64,000 bases of DNA, from positions 24,949-88,948 of the forward strand of contig JAZQGR010000106.1 of NCBI GenBank assembly GCA_045540115.1, written 5' to 3'. The notes beneath the pieces were generated by a model. That model did no database searches and was not told where the DNA came from. It saw only the letters and a list, made by a program, of their open reading frames with translations. How positions within the stretch are numbered: position 1 is the stretch's first letter; every line of letters starts with the position of its first letter. Source of the DNA: Colimorpha_A sp045540115. Lineage in GTDB: Bacteria > Bacillota > Clostridia > Oscillospirales > CAG-272. Shown one piece after another: positions 1-8,771 of this stretch. A program made the translations under genes and the position numbers.

Positions 1-2
1 AT

Positions 3-1145
3 GAAGAGGAGATACTGCGTGAAAACGCGCTTGATCTTGGCGCGGCGAAGGGCGTTATTTCCGACGTTATGCTCGACCGGCTTGCGTTGGATCACAAGCG
101 CGTAAGCGATATGGCAAAGGGAGTTACGGCGCTTATAGATCTAATTGATCCCGTTGGTCGTACCATTTCGGAACATACTCTTGAAAACGGACTGGTTGTT
201 AAGAAAACGTCGGTGCCCATGGGCGTTATTGCGATAATTTACGAGAGCCGCCCGAACGTCACGTCGGATGCGGCGGCGCTGTGCCTGAAGAGCGGAAACG
301 TGGCGGTTCTGCGCGGCGGCAAGGAAGCGTTCAGAACTTCTTTCGCTATTGTGAAAGCGATGAAGCAGGGACTTGCATCCGTAGGAATGAATCCCGATTT
401 CATCAATATCGTAACCGATACGACAAGAGAAAGCGCGACCGAGCTTATGACGGCAGTCGGATACGTTGACCTGCTCATTCCGAGAGGCGGGAAGGGATTA
501 ATCCGCGCTTGCACCGAAAACGCAACGGTGCCGTGCATCGAAACGGGGACGGGAATTTGCCACGTTTACGTTGACGAGTCTGCCGATCTTCATAAGGCGC
601 TTACGATAATTGAAAACGCGAAAACACAGCGTCCCTCGGTATGTAACGCCGAGGAGGTCCTGCTCGTTCACGAAAGTGTTGCCGAAGAATTTTTGCCGAG
701 GCTGAAGGCGCTTTTGGTCGACGGACGCAAGGATGTGGGAAAGACTCCCGTCGAGCTTCGTCTTGATGAGGTCGCTTTGAAGATGATCGACGGAAAGCCT
801 GCTTGCGACACCGATTTCGACACGGAATTTCTTGACTATATTCTCGCAGTTAAAGTCGTTTCGGGAGTTAAGGAGGCAGTAGAGCATATCGCGCTTCATT
901 CGACTCATCACAGCGATGCGATAATTACCGAGAACGAAGAAAACGCGTCCTATTTTACCGCTTGTGTCGATTCTGCGGCAGTGTACGTAAACGCATCAAC
1001 GCGCTTTACCGATGGCGGACAGTTCGGGCTTGGCTGTGAGATGGGAATATCGACTCAGCGCCTTCACGCAAGAGGTCCGATGGGACTTAATGAGCTGAAT
1101 ACTTATAAATATATCATTACCGGTAACGGACAGGTAAGAAAGTAA
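3..1145 (+). CDS. proA: Glutamate-5-semialdehyde dehydrogenase (gamma-glutamyl phosphate reductase), 5' partial
   Basis: Second step of proline synthesis: NADPH-dependent reduction of gamma-glutamyl phosphate to glutamate semialdehyde, in the cytoplasm. The reading frame is open from base 3 and reads into the known ProA N-terminal region, so the gene starts upstream of the window and the ATG at 69 is internal. The aldehyde dehydrogenase-type active-site cysteine lies in RPSVCNAEE, and PRGGKGLI and the glycine-rich C-terminal stretch are typical of ProA. Its stop is followed after one base by proC, so the two are co-transcribed. proB would be expected just upstream, outside the window. Family assignment is certain; only the N-terminus is missing. 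Confidence 0.97.
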   Translation, partial: EEEILRENALDLGAAKGVISDVMLDRLALDHKRVSDMAKGVTALIDLIDPVGRTISEHTLENGLVVKKTSVPMGVIAIIYESRPNVTSDAAALCLKSGNVAVLRGGKEAFRTSFAIVKAMKQGLASVGMNPDFINIVTDTTRESATELMTAVGYVDLLIPRGGKGLIRACTENATVPCIETGTGICHVYVDESADLHKALTIIENAKTQRPSVCNAEEVLLVHESVAEEFLPRLKALLVDGRKDVGKTPVELRLDEVALKMIDGKPACDTDFDTEFLDYILAVKVVSGVKEAVEHIALHSTHHSDAIITENEENASYFTACVDSAAVYVNASTRFTDGGQFGLGCEMGISTQRLHARGPMGLNELNTYKYIITGNGQVRK

Positions 1146-1146
1146 T

Positions 1147-1944
1147 ATGAGAATTGGATTTATCGGTTGCGGAAATATGGGATCAGCGCTTGCGCGCTCG
1201 GTTATGAAAATCGTTTCCGCGTTTCACATAGTAATAAATGACGTAAATAAAGAAAAGGTTGACGCATTTTGCTCCGATACAGGAGCAATGTCGGGTGATC
1301 TTAACGAGATCGCGTCTGACTGCAAGTACATATTCCTCGCAGTTAAACCGCAGATGCTTGCCGATCTTGCATTGGAGCTTCGCCCGATGCTTGCTGAGAG
1401 AAAGGACGGATTCGTTCTTATTTCGATGGCGGCGGGGGTCACGACCTCGCGTCTGACTGAGCTGTTCGGAAAATATCCGACGGTAAGAATTATGCCGAAT
1501 CTCCCCGTATCGGTCGGTGAGGGCGTCGTTCTCTATACCTCGACTGAAAACGTAAGCGAAGGTGAGCTTAACGGCTTCCTTGACATAATGAAAAACGCGG
1601 GTACTCTTATGCGCCTTGACGAAAGGCTTATCGACGCGGGAACGTCTGTCTCGGGCTGCGGTCCTGCCTTCGTTTGTCAGGTCATCGAAGCGCTTGCGCG
1701 TGGCGGTGAAAAGTGTGGATTAAGCTACGAGGACGCGCTCGTTATGGCGGAGCATACCCTTATCGGAACGGCAAAAATGCTTGCAGAGACGAAGGGAGAT
1801 CCCATTGCCCTCTGCCGTGCAGTTTGTTCGCCCGGCGGAAGCACGATCGAGGGCGTTAAAACGCTTGAAAACGGCGGAATTGACCGCCTTTTCGGCGATG
1901 CGGTAGCGGCATCGTACAAGAGAAATATCGAGCTCGGAAAATAA
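1147..1944 (+). CDS. proC: Pyrroline-5-carboxylate reductase
   Basis: Last step of proline synthesis: NAD(P)H reduction of 1-pyrroline-5-carboxylate to proline. The 265-residue length is normal. The N-terminal Rossmann motif GFIGCGNMGSA and the C-terminal dimerisation domain with a VCSPGGSTIEGV stretch are both present. It begins one base after proA ends, so translation is probably coupled. With proA it forms a proline operon, and rnhA follows on the same transcript. Confidence 0.97.
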   Translation: MRIGFIGCGNMGSALARSVMKIVSAFHIVINDVNKEKVDAFCSDTGAMSGDLNEIASDCKYIFLAVKPQMLADLALELRPMLAERKDGFVLISMAAGVTTSRLTELFGKYPTVRIMPNLPVSVGEGVVLYTSTENVSEGELNGFLDIMKNAGTLMRLDERLIDAGTSVSGCGPAFVCQVIEALARGGEKCGLSYEDALVMAEHTLIGTAKMLAETKGDPIALCRAVCSPGGSTIEGVKTLENGGIDRLFGDAVAASYKRNIELGK

Positions 1945-1953
1945 GAGGTGCAG

Positions 1954-2406
1954 ATGAAAACTGTAAACATATATACGGACGGCGCCTGCAGCGGTAATCC
2001 CGGCCCCGGCGGATACGGAGCTATACTCGTTTATCACGAATACGAGCGTGAGCTCTCTGAGGGCTTTGCCGAGACCACAAACAACCGAATGGAGCTACTC
2101 GGCGCGATAAAGGCGCTTGAGCTTCTTAAGGAGCCTTGTCGTGTGCTTCTGACGTCGGATTCGAAATACCTCGTCGACGGAATAAACCTCGGCTGGGCGA
2201 AAAAGTGGAAGAGCAATAACTGGTTCAAGCCCGATAAGAAAAAGGCGCAAAATACCGACCTTTGGGAACAGCTTCTTGTGCTGAACGAGCGTCACGACGT
2301 CACCTACGTCTGGGTAAAGGGACACGCCGGTCATCCTTATAACGAGCGTTGCGATCGACTCGCCGTTGAGGCAATCGAAAGAATAAAAAACGAAATGACA
2401 GAGTAA
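1954..2406 (+). CDS. rnhA: Ribonuclease HI
   Basis: Cleaves the RNA strand of RNA-DNA hybrids, for example in R-loops and Okazaki primers. The protein is 150 residues. The catalytic carboxylates are visible: Asp in YTDGACSGNPGPGG, Glu in NNRMELLGA, Asp in LTSDSKYL, and the last Asp with the His loop in KGHAGHPYNERCDRLA. I chose ATG 1954 because GAGGTG at 1945-1950 then sits at normal Shine-Dalgarno distance; GTG 1948 lies inside that site. It is the last gene of the proA-proC-rnhA transcript and ends directly at a terminator. There is no N-terminal hybrid-binding domain. Confidence 0.95.
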   Translation: MKTVNIYTDGACSGNPGPGGYGAILVYHEYERELSEGFAETTNNRMELLGAIKALELLKEPCRVLLTSDSKYLVDGINLGWAKKWKSNNWFKPDKKKAQNTDLWEQLLVLNERHDVTYVWVKGHAGHPYNERCDRLAVEAIERIKNEMTE

Positions 2407-2440
2407 AATAACCGAGAGAATCCCTCTCGGTTATTTTTTA
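2406..2440 (+). terminator. Rho-independent terminator of the proA-proC-rnhA operon
   Basis: An 11-bp inverted repeat (ATAACCGAGAG at 2408-2418, complement at 2424-2434) with a 5-nt loop is followed directly by a run of T at 2434-2439. It starts at the rnhA stop codon. Confidence 0.9.
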
Positions 2441-2477
2441 ACGAGGAGGGCGTAATCCGAATTTTAGGTGAACATTG

Positions 2478-2506
2478 TTGACTTTATGAGTACATTATGC
2501 TATAAT
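2478..2506 (+). promoter_or_regulatory. Sigma-A promoter for the acyl-CoA synthetase and TetR operon
   Basis: TTGACT at 2478-2483, a 17-nt spacer, and TATAAT at 2501-2506 with an extended -10 TG at 2498-2499. The -10 box overlaps an upstream in-frame ATG at 2505, which rules that ATG out as the translation start. Confidence 0.88.
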
Positions 2507-2549
2507 GTTTACATTGATAACCTTATGCTCATCTCGGAAGGAGAAAACA

Positions 2550-4238
2550 ATGGCAAAAAACAATACGAATTTCGTTTACGAAACAGAGGATGTAACAACT
2601 ATAAAAGAGCTTATGGCGCGTTCGGTCAGCCTTTATGCCGACCGCCCCGCGTTTTTGTATCAGGACGGCGACTCCGTCAAGGAGATCACCTATGAAAAGG
2701 TATACGAGGAGATGATCGCACTCGCGACCTATCTTCGGAGCAAGCTTCCCGAGGGAAGCAAGGTCGCTGTCACGGGTAAAAATTCTTACCGTTGGGCGCT
2801 TACCTATCTCGCGGTTACGAGCGGAGTCGGAGTCATCGTTCCGATAGACAAGGATCTTCGCGGAGAGGAGATCTCGGGGCTGATAAGTGATTCCGAATCG
2901 GTAGCGGTCATTTATTCTCCCGAGCAGGAGGAAAAGATCAATGAGGTCAGTGATACCTGCCTGAAGCTCAATATGGAGCTTTTACCCGAGTTTATCGAGG
3001 AGGGCAAGGCACTTATCGAAAACGGCGACACCTCATATCGCGATCATAAGATCAATCCGCACGATCTCGGCGTTCTTCTTTACACTTCGGGTACTACGGG
3101 AGTAGCAAAGGGCGTTATGCTCTCGCAGTACAATATCTGCTTCGACCTGACTCACGCGCTTCGCCGCGTAAAGGTGTATCCTACCGACGTCGCGCTTTCG
3201 ATAGCTCCGCTTCATCATACCTACGAAACGACCGTCGGACTGCTCGTAATGCTCTATTCGGGTGTTGCAGTCGCGTACAACAGCTCGCTCAAACGCCTTC
3301 AGCAGGAGCTTAAGATATACCGTCCGACCGTTATGGCGGCGGTTCCGCTTATCCTTGAGACCTTCCGCAACGCAATTCTTAAGAAGTATAAGAAGATCAA
3401 GGGCGGTAAGCTGATATTCTCGCTCCAAAAAGCTGCGTCCGATATGACGGGTAATAAGGCGGGAAAAAAGATCTTCAGAATTATAAGCGAGACCTTCGGC
3501 GGTAGAATGAGACTCATCGTTTGCGGTGCCGCGCTCCTCGCTCCTGAGGTGTTTCGTGACTATGAGAGATTTGGAATCAAGCTTCTTATCGGCTACGGTC
3601 TTACCGAAACAGCGCCCATTTCACTTATGCACAGCGATTTCTACGATGCTCCCGACGATATCGGTTATCCCGTTTCGGGTGTGTCCGTCAAGCTTGATGA
3701 CGTGAACGAGGAGGGCGTTGGTGAGCTTCTTATCAAGGGACCGAACGTAATGCTCGGATACTATAAGAATCCCGAGGAGACGGCTCGCGTTATGACCGAG
3801 GACGGCTATTTCCGCACGGGCGACCTTGCCCGTCGCAAGCCGAACGGCGCATATCAGATCGCGGGACGCGCAAAGAGCATGATAGTTTCTCCCGGCGGAA
3901 AGAAGATATTCCCCGAGGAGCTTGAGCTTTACCTCGAAAAGAGTGAATTTGTCAAGGAAAGTCTGGTCTACGAGGAAAAGAACGAGGATGGCAGATGGAT
4001 CGTCGCGGCGATAATTGCAGATGACGAAAACGTTATGTCCAAGCTCGGAATGAAGCCGACCGACGATGGCTACCTTACCGCCGAAAAGGAGCTGTTTACG
4101 AAGATAGTAAAGGACGTAAACTCGCAGTTCCCGAATTATAAGCACATTGGCAAGGTGTGCGTAAGAAAAACCGATTTCATCAAGACCACGACAAGAAAGA
4201 TCAAACGCAACGCTCCCGAAAATCTTGATAACAAATAA
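2550..4238 (+). CDS. AMP-forming long-chain acyl-CoA synthetase family protein
   Basis: ANL-superfamily enzyme that activates a carboxylic acid, probably a fatty acid, with ATP and joins it to CoA. The protein is 562 residues from ATG 2550, which has an AAGGAG site at normal spacing; the upstream ATG at 2505 lies in the promoter. Motifs in order: the phosphate-binding loop LLYTSGTTGVAKG, the adenylate motif YGLTETAP, the hinge stretch YFRTGDLARR, and the C-terminal catalytic lysine in TTRKIKRN. There is no signal peptide. The TetR gene follows after 14 bp and probably controls this operon. Substrate chain length cannot be read from the sequence. Confidence 0.9.
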   Translation: MAKNNTNFVYETEDVTTIKELMARSVSLYADRPAFLYQDGDSVKEITYEKVYEEMIALATYLRSKLPEGSKVAVTGKNSYRWALTYLAVTSGVGVIVPIDKDLRGEEISGLISDSESVAVIYSPEQEEKINEVSDTCLKLNMELLPEFIEEGKALIENGDTSYRDHKINPHDLGVLLYTSGTTGVAKGVMLSQYNICFDLTHALRRVKVYPTDVALSIAPLHHTYETTVGLLVMLYSGVAVAYNSSLKRLQQELKIYRPTVMAAVPLILETFRNAILKKYKKIKGGKLIFSLQKAASDMTGNKAGKKIFRIISETFGGRMRLIVCGAALLAPEVFRDYERFGIKLLIGYGLTETAPISLMHSDFYDAPDDIGYPVSGVSVKLDDVNEEGVGELLIKGPNVMLGYYKNPEETARVMTEDGYFRTGDLARRKPNGAYQIAGRAKSMIVSPGGKKIFPEELELYLEKSEFVKESLVYEEKNEDGRWIVAAIIADDENVMSKLGMKPTDDGYLTAEKELFTKIVKDVNSQFPNYKHIGKVCVRKTDFIKTTTRKIKRNAPENLDNK

Positions 4239-4252
4239 GGAGAATATCCGAT

Positions 4253-4828
4253 ATGAGGATCGCAAATGAAGCGAACAGGGAAAAATTCTTGAAGGCTGCC
4301 GTAATTGAGCTCGAGGAGCACGGAATCGCCGACTTTTCAATACGCCGCGTAGCAAAAAAATGCGGCGTTTCATGCGCCGCGCCGTATAAGCATTTCGAAA
4401 GTAAAAACGATCTGCTTGCAGAGGTAATGCAATACGTGGGGAAAAAGTGGAAAGAGGTTCTGAAAAGCACCGTGGAAGTGCACAAGGACGAGCCGATAAG
4501 AGATCAGCTTATTGCGATATCGATGTCATATATAGTGTTCCTGTGCACCTACCCCGAATATTTGGCGATTCTCAGCATGAGTGATGCCATCTTTAAGCCC
4601 AACAGCCTTACTGGCAGCAGCAACGTTTCGGCGGCTACAAGCGATCTCATTGAGGCGTATTGCAGAAAAGCCGATATCAATGAGGAAACGAGGGTTCGAA
4701 AATATTACGTTATCCGTTCGCTTATCTTTGGCGGTACGAAAATGATAACATCGGGCATTTTGCCATTTGACAGCAAAACTCTGGATATGATAAAAACGAA
4801 CATAGAAAGAGAATTTGATCTTCCGTAA
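4253..4828 (+). CDS. TetR/AcrR family transcriptional regulator
   Basis: A 191-residue one-component repressor. The N-terminal helix-turn-helix (about residues 5-55) has the typical pattern FSIRRVAKKCGV followed by APYKHFESKNDLL. The C-terminal ligand-binding half is diverged and its ligand is unknown. It lies 14 bp downstream of the acyl-CoA synthetase and shares its promoter, so autoregulation and sensing of an acyl compound are a reasonable inference. A strong terminator starts at its stop codon. Confidence 0.9.
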   Translation: MRIANEANREKFLKAAVIELEEHGIADFSIRRVAKKCGVSCAAPYKHFESKNDLLAEVMQYVGKKWKEVLKSTVEVHKDEPIRDQLIAISMSYIVFLCTYPEYLAILSMSDAIFKPNSLTGSSNVSAATSDLIEAYCRKADINEETRVRKYYVIRSLIFGGTKMITSGILPFDSKTLDMIKTNIEREFDLP

Positions 4829-4860
4829 AAAAACAGAGCCGAACGGCTCTGTTTTTTTGT
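4828..4860 (+). terminator. Rho-independent terminator after the TetR gene
   Basis: Stem ACAGAGCC / GGCTCTGT with loop GAAC, preceded by an A-run and followed by seven T. It could work in both directions. Confidence 0.92.
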
Positions 4861-4869
4861 TTTTGCCTA

Positions 4870-4898
4870 TTGATATAAGCAAAAAAATTTGTTATAAT
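4870..4898 (+). promoter_or_regulatory. Sigma-A promoter of the galactokinase-like gene
   Basis: TTGATA at 4870-4875, a 17-nt spacer and TATAAT at 4893-4898, 42 bp before the start codon. Confidence 0.85.
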
Positions 4899-4940
4899 AT
4901 ATAATTAGATAAATATAAGTACCTATAAAAGGAGATCATA

Positions 4941-6227
4941 ATGAAAATTCAGGAGCTTATAACTAAAATTTCCGAGGGATACCTCGATTCCGCATTCGTT
5001 TCTCTTTACGGAGAGGAAAATATCGAGCTTCAGAGAGCACGTTATACCGAGGCGGTAAAGGAATTTGCCGCGATCTACGGCGAGGATAGAGACGTTAACC
5101 TTTTCTCGGTTCCCGGTAGAAGTGAGATCTCGGGCAACCATACAGACCATAACCGCGGATGTGTAATTGCGGCTGCTATCGACCTTGACATTATCGCGGT
5201 CGCGTCGATGAGCGGAAATGATACCGTAAGAGTAAAGAGCAAGGGCTTCCCCGAGGACGTTGTTACCTGTCATCCCGAAAAGCCCGACGAGAGCCTTTTC
5301 AATTCCTCCTCGTCCCTTATCTCGGGCGTTTGTGCAGGCTTCAAGAACCGCGGATATGAAGTTTGCGGCTTTGACGCTTATACGACCTCTAACGTTCTCA
5401 AGGGCTCGGGCATTTCCTCCTCTGCGGCGTTTGAGGTAATGATCGGAAATATCCTCAATTACTTTGTAAACGACGGAAAGATCACGAATCCCGTAATTGC
5501 AGAGATCTCGCAGTACGCGGAGAACGTCTACTTCGGCAAGCCGTCGGGACTTATGGATCAGACCGCTTGTGCTGTCGGCGGATTTTCTTACATAGACTTT
5601 GCCGATCCCAAGGCGGCAAAGATCGAAAAGCTCGGCTTTGACCTCAGCGCTGAGGGCTACTCCCTTTGCATCACCAATACGGGCGGCAACCATGCAGACC
5701 TCACGGGTGACTACGCAGCAGTTCCCGCCGAAATGAAGGCGGTTGCGGCTGAATTTGGTCAGGAGGTCCTTCGCGGTCTTGATAAGGAAACGCTCCTTTC
5801 CCGCGCAGGCGAGCTCAGAGCAAAGGTCGGAGACAGAGCTCTTCTTCGTGCCTTCCACTTTATCGGTGAAAACGATCGCGTAAAGGTGCTTGCAGAGTGT
5901 CTTCGTAACGGAGACCTTGGCGGCTTCTTTAACGGCGTTAAGGAGTCGGGACGCTCCTCCTTTATGTGGCTCCAGAACGTATATACGACGAAGAACGTTG
6001 AGGAGCAGGGACTTTCCCTCGCTCTCGCGGTAACCGAGTATGCTCTTTCGAATACCGCCCGTCCATCCGCTTGGAGAATCCACGGCGGCGGATTCGCGGG
6101 AACCATTCAGGCATTCGTTCCGAACGAGGACGTGCCTGCCTATAAGAAGGAGATCGAAAGAGTATTCGGAGATAATTCCTGCACTGTTCTTAAGGTCAGA
6201 AAAGACGGAGCTATCAAGGTTCTTTAA
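4941..6227 (+). CDS. Galactokinase family GHMP sugar kinase
   Basis: GHMP-superfamily sugar kinase, most like galactokinase (ATP + galactose to galactose-1-phosphate). The protein is 428 residues from ATG 4941 with the site AAGGAG. The galactokinase signature is present in a variant form (GRSEISGNHTDHN, about residues 59-71, where classical GalK has GRVNLIGEHTDYN). The ATP-binding GHMP motif is GSGISSSAA and the catalytic Asp lies in SGLMDQTACAVGG. It is a single-gene transcript with its own promoter, and no galT, galE or mutarotase gene is nearby, so the exact sugar is less sure than the fold. Confidence 0.85.
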   Translation: MKIQELITKISEGYLDSAFVSLYGEENIELQRARYTEAVKEFAAIYGEDRDVNLFSVPGRSEISGNHTDHNRGCVIAAAIDLDIIAVASMSGNDTVRVKSKGFPEDVVTCHPEKPDESLFNSSSSLISGVCAGFKNRGYEVCGFDAYTTSNVLKGSGISSSAAFEVMIGNILNYFVNDGKITNPVIAEISQYAENVYFGKPSGLMDQTACAVGGFSYIDFADPKAAKIEKLGFDLSAEGYSLCITNTGGNHADLTGDYAAVPAEMKAVAAEFGQEVLRGLDKETLLSRAGELRAKVGDRALLRAFHFIGENDRVKVLAECLRNGDLGGFFNGVKESGRSSFMWLQNVYTTKNVEEQGLSLALAVTEYALSNTARPSAWRIHGGGFAGTIQAFVPNEDVPAYKKEIERVFGDNSCTVLKVRKDGAIKVL

Positions 6228-6255
6228 TAGATTAGAATTGCTTGAATATTGATCC

Positions 6256-6410
6256 CAAACGGCGATTATGCCGTTTGATCCTCGCCTTGCTCGGATTTCG
6301 ACTGCGTTCGCCCGTTGTCATTCTGAGCGAAGCGGAGCGTAGTCGAACGGCGAAGCCGCGCCGAGTACAGCGAGGCGGAATCTCGGGCGAACTACGCTCA
6401 GGATGACGGA
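6256..6410. repeat. Intergenic palindromic repeat of the GTCATTCTGAGCG type
   Basis: The gap between the kinase and the ATPase gene holds a small hairpin (AAACGGC at 6257-6263 / GCCGTTT at 6270-6276, no T-run). After it comes a long imperfect palindrome from GTCATTCTGAGCG at 6317 to CGCTCAGGATGAC ending at 6407. The interior contains further GC-rich short inverted repeats. A related half-copy is at 8717-8733. No open frame in it is convincing. Confidence 0.7.
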
Positions 6411-6453
6411 GAACGGACAAGCTTCCCAATCAATAATTTTAACGAGGGTAGAT

Positions 6454-8613
6454 ATGTATATAGAATCCCTACAAATAACGTCCTTTGCGGGGATAAGCGG
6501 ATACGAGCTGTCTCTTGTTGACGGCGTTAATATCGTCCGCGGTGATAACGAAGCGGGAAAGAGCACGCTTGCGGAATTTATCCGTTACGTGTTTTACGGC
6601 TTCAGCGGAAAAAGTGACCGCGAAAGGTATCTCGGCTTTTCTTCAAATGCCGTTGCAGGCAGTATAGTCATCTGCGATGGCGATAAAAAATACAGAATAG
6701 AGAGAAGAACTGCGGGAACCAAGGACACCGTTCAGATATACGATCTCGAAAACGGAAGTACCTGTTATGAGGGTAAGGTTCCGGGTGAAGTGTTCTTTGG
6801 AATGCCGTCCGGGCTCTTTTCAAGCACCGCGTTTGTCGGTCAGACAGGCGGAAGCCGTATAAACGGCAAAGATACCTCCGAGCTTCTCGATAATCTTCTT
6901 TTCGCTGCAGACGAGGGGGTAAACGTTAAGAAGGCGCTTAAGCGTCTTGACGATGAAAGAATTACGCTCCTCTATAAAAACAAAAAGGGCGGAAGGATAT
7001 TTGAGCTTGAAAACAAGCTGTCGGAGCTTGATACCCGCGCCGAAAAAGCAAGAAACGACGGTAAGGAGCTTCTTACCATTGAGAACAAGTTGAAGGACAA
7101 CGAATCGAAGCTGGAAAGCGACAGAATCATTCGCGATAAGTTCGCATTGAACATCGAGGATTATAAGCTTTCAAAGAGTCGCGAGAGCAAAGAACGCCTT
7201 CGTCAGCTTGAGGAAGATTATCAAAATGCGACCGATGCGCTTCTTGCACATAAGAACGCATACACGAGAAAAAACTTCTTTCCCGATGCGGCGTATTTGC
7301 AGTCGCTTCGCGATTGCGCGAGCGAGGTAGCTAAATGCGACGAACGGATCGATGCCGTCGAAAGACGCCTTGAAAATCTCAACAGAGCGATGGAAACAGA
7401 CCGCATTGAGCGTGAGAAGGCCCTTTACGAGAACAACGAGCAAAAGAAGAAGGCCATGACGAAAAGAGGCGTGACCGCGGCGCTTGGCGTTGTCTCTCTT
7501 ATCCTGCTCATAGTTTGCGCGGCGCTCACTGCGTGGATGTTTATAAGCGGAAACAAGGGCGCGGGAACCATGCTTGGAATTGTTGCTGTTGCGTGTCTAT
7601 CCGGCATGATAGGTGCCTTTTCGCTTGTCAAGAAGCTGTCGGACGAAATAAAGAAGCTTGAGACCGAGGCTCTCTTTCATGATGACGGCTATCAGGCGAA
7701 GCTTGACATCATACGCGATGATCTTGACGATGCCAAGAGGGAGCGCGTTAAGTTTTCAAAGGCGCTGAACGACCTTTGTTCAAGATGGGACATCAAGTTC
7801 TCAAGAGCAATTCTTACCGAGCTGCTTGAGGTGATAAATACAGCGAATAAGCTTGAGACCGAGGCGGAGCATGCGCGTATCGCCTACGTTCAGATGAAGA
7901 GCGAGGCTGAGGAAAGACGCCCTTACGAGCCGATAGACGACGGACGCGAGCTTAATGTTCCCGAGAATTTCGATTATCGCGACGCTGACCGCAAGCTGAA
8001 GCTTGCCGAGGAGTCGATTCGCCTGAAGGATGGCATCAAGCATAATCTTGAGCTTCGCCGCGCCGAGCTTTCGGTAACATCGGAGCATCCTTACGACGTC
8101 GACGAGCTTATCAAGAGCACAAGAGAAGAAAAGACGGTACTTGGCGAGCGACTCGATGCGCTGTCGCTTGCATACTCAATGATCGAGACGGCGTCTGATA
8201 ATATGCGCCGTTCGGTTTCTCCGCGACTTTCACGCGGCGCATCGGAAAAAATGGCGATGCTTACAGGCGGAAAGTACGATGAGATCGGTGTCGACGGCGA
8301 ATTTTCGCTCACCTTCCGACCGATCAGCGGAGAGGGAAGGGTTACGAAGGGTGAAGGCTTTATGAGCGCGGGAACTTCGGATATCACTTACGTTTCTCTG
8401 CGGCTTTCCCTTTCCGAGCTTATCTCGGGCGGTAAACAGATACCGACAGTCTTTGACGAAAGCTTCTCACGCCTTGACGATACGCGTCTAAGTAATATGC
8501 TGAAGCTGTTGTCCGGTGAAAAGGGACAGGTTATAGTTCTCACCTCGAACGGCAGAGAGGTCGAGCTTCTGAAAAAAGAAGGAATTTCTCATAACTACGT
8601 AAATCTGGGGTGA
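6454..8613 (+). CDS. YhaN/SbcC-like ATPase with a membrane-spanning coiled coil
   Basis: A 719-residue SMC/RecF-type ATPase. The N-terminal half-site has Walker A GDNEAGKST (residues 30-38). The middle is long coiled coil, interrupted at about residues 339-392 by two hydrophobic segments. The C-terminal half-site has the signature stretch MSAGTSDITYVSLRLSLSE and a Walker B/D-loop TVFDESFSRLDD. The two-helix membrane insert within the coiled coil is the layout of Bacillus YhaN. I chose ATG 6454 (site GAGGG); the earlier ATG at 6403 lies in the repeat. No partner nuclease (YhaO/SbcD-like phosphoesterase) is seen nearby. A role in DNA-end or genome maintenance is inferred from the family only. 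Confidence 0.82.
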   Translation: MYIESLQITSFAGISGYELSLVDGVNIVRGDNEAGKSTLAEFIRYVFYGFSGKSDRERYLGFSSNAVAGSIVICDGDKKYRIERRTAGTKDTVQIYDLENGSTCYEGKVPGEVFFGMPSGLFSSTAFVGQTGGSRINGKDTSELLDNLLFAADEGVNVKKALKRLDDERITLLYKNKKGGRIFELENKLSELDTRAEKARNDGKELLTIENKLKDNESKLESDRIIRDKFALNIEDYKLSKSRESKERLRQLEEDYQNATDALLAHKNAYTRKNFFPDAAYLQSLRDCASEVAKCDERIDAVERRLENLNRAMETDRIEREKALYENNEQKKKAMTKRGVTAALGVVSLILLIVCAALTAWMFISGNKGAGTMLGIVAVACLSGMIGAFSLVKKLSDEIKKLETEALFHDDGYQAKLDIIRDDLDDAKRERVKFSKALNDLCSRWDIKFSRAILTELLEVINTANKLETEAEHARIAYVQMKSEAEERRPYEPIDDGRELNVPENFDYRDADRKLKLAEESIRLKDGIKHNLELRRAELSVTSEHPYDVDELIKSTREEKTVLGERLDALSLAYSMIETASDNMRRSVSPRLSRGASEKMAMLTGGKYDEIGVDGEFSLTFRPISGEGRVTKGEGFMSAGTSDITYVSLRLSLSELISGGKQIPTVFDESFSRLDDTRLSNMLKLLSGEKGQVIVLTSNGREVELLKKEGISHNYVNLG

Positions 8614-8629
8614 AAATTCAAACAAATGT

Positions 8630-8658
8630 TTGACTTTTTGATCTGAGTGTGGTATAAT
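8630..8658 (+). promoter_or_regulatory. Sigma-A promoter upstream of the SLOG-lipoprotein-recA group
   Basis: TTGACT at 8630-8635, a 17-nt spacer and TATAAT at 8653-8658. The 5' untranslated region to ATG 8772 is about 105 nt and contains a copy of a dispersed repeat. Confidence 0.85.
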
Positions 8659-8675
8659 GTGTTTGTCGGTATTCC

Positions 8676-8738
8676 GCGAGATCCGATGCTATGCATCGCC
8701 CTATGGGTTCGATTGCGCTTCGCTCAGGATGACTGCGG
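8676..8738. repeat. Partial copy of the dispersed repeat, inside a 5' untranslated region
   Basis: Contains a perfect small hairpin (CGATGC at 8684-8689 / GCATCG at 8693-8698) and the end sequence CGCTCAGGATGAC (8721-8733), shared exactly with the right end of the repeat at 6395-6407. It lies between the promoter and start codon of the next gene and would be transcribed. Confidence 0.6.
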
Positions 8739-8771
8739 AACCAAATCAATCGTATTGAGGGGGTACACAAT

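Noticed and set aside
2505..2549. ATG at 2505 as start of the acyl-CoA synthetase
   Set aside because: It lies inside the -10 box of a near-perfect promoter; ATG 2550 has the ribosome site.
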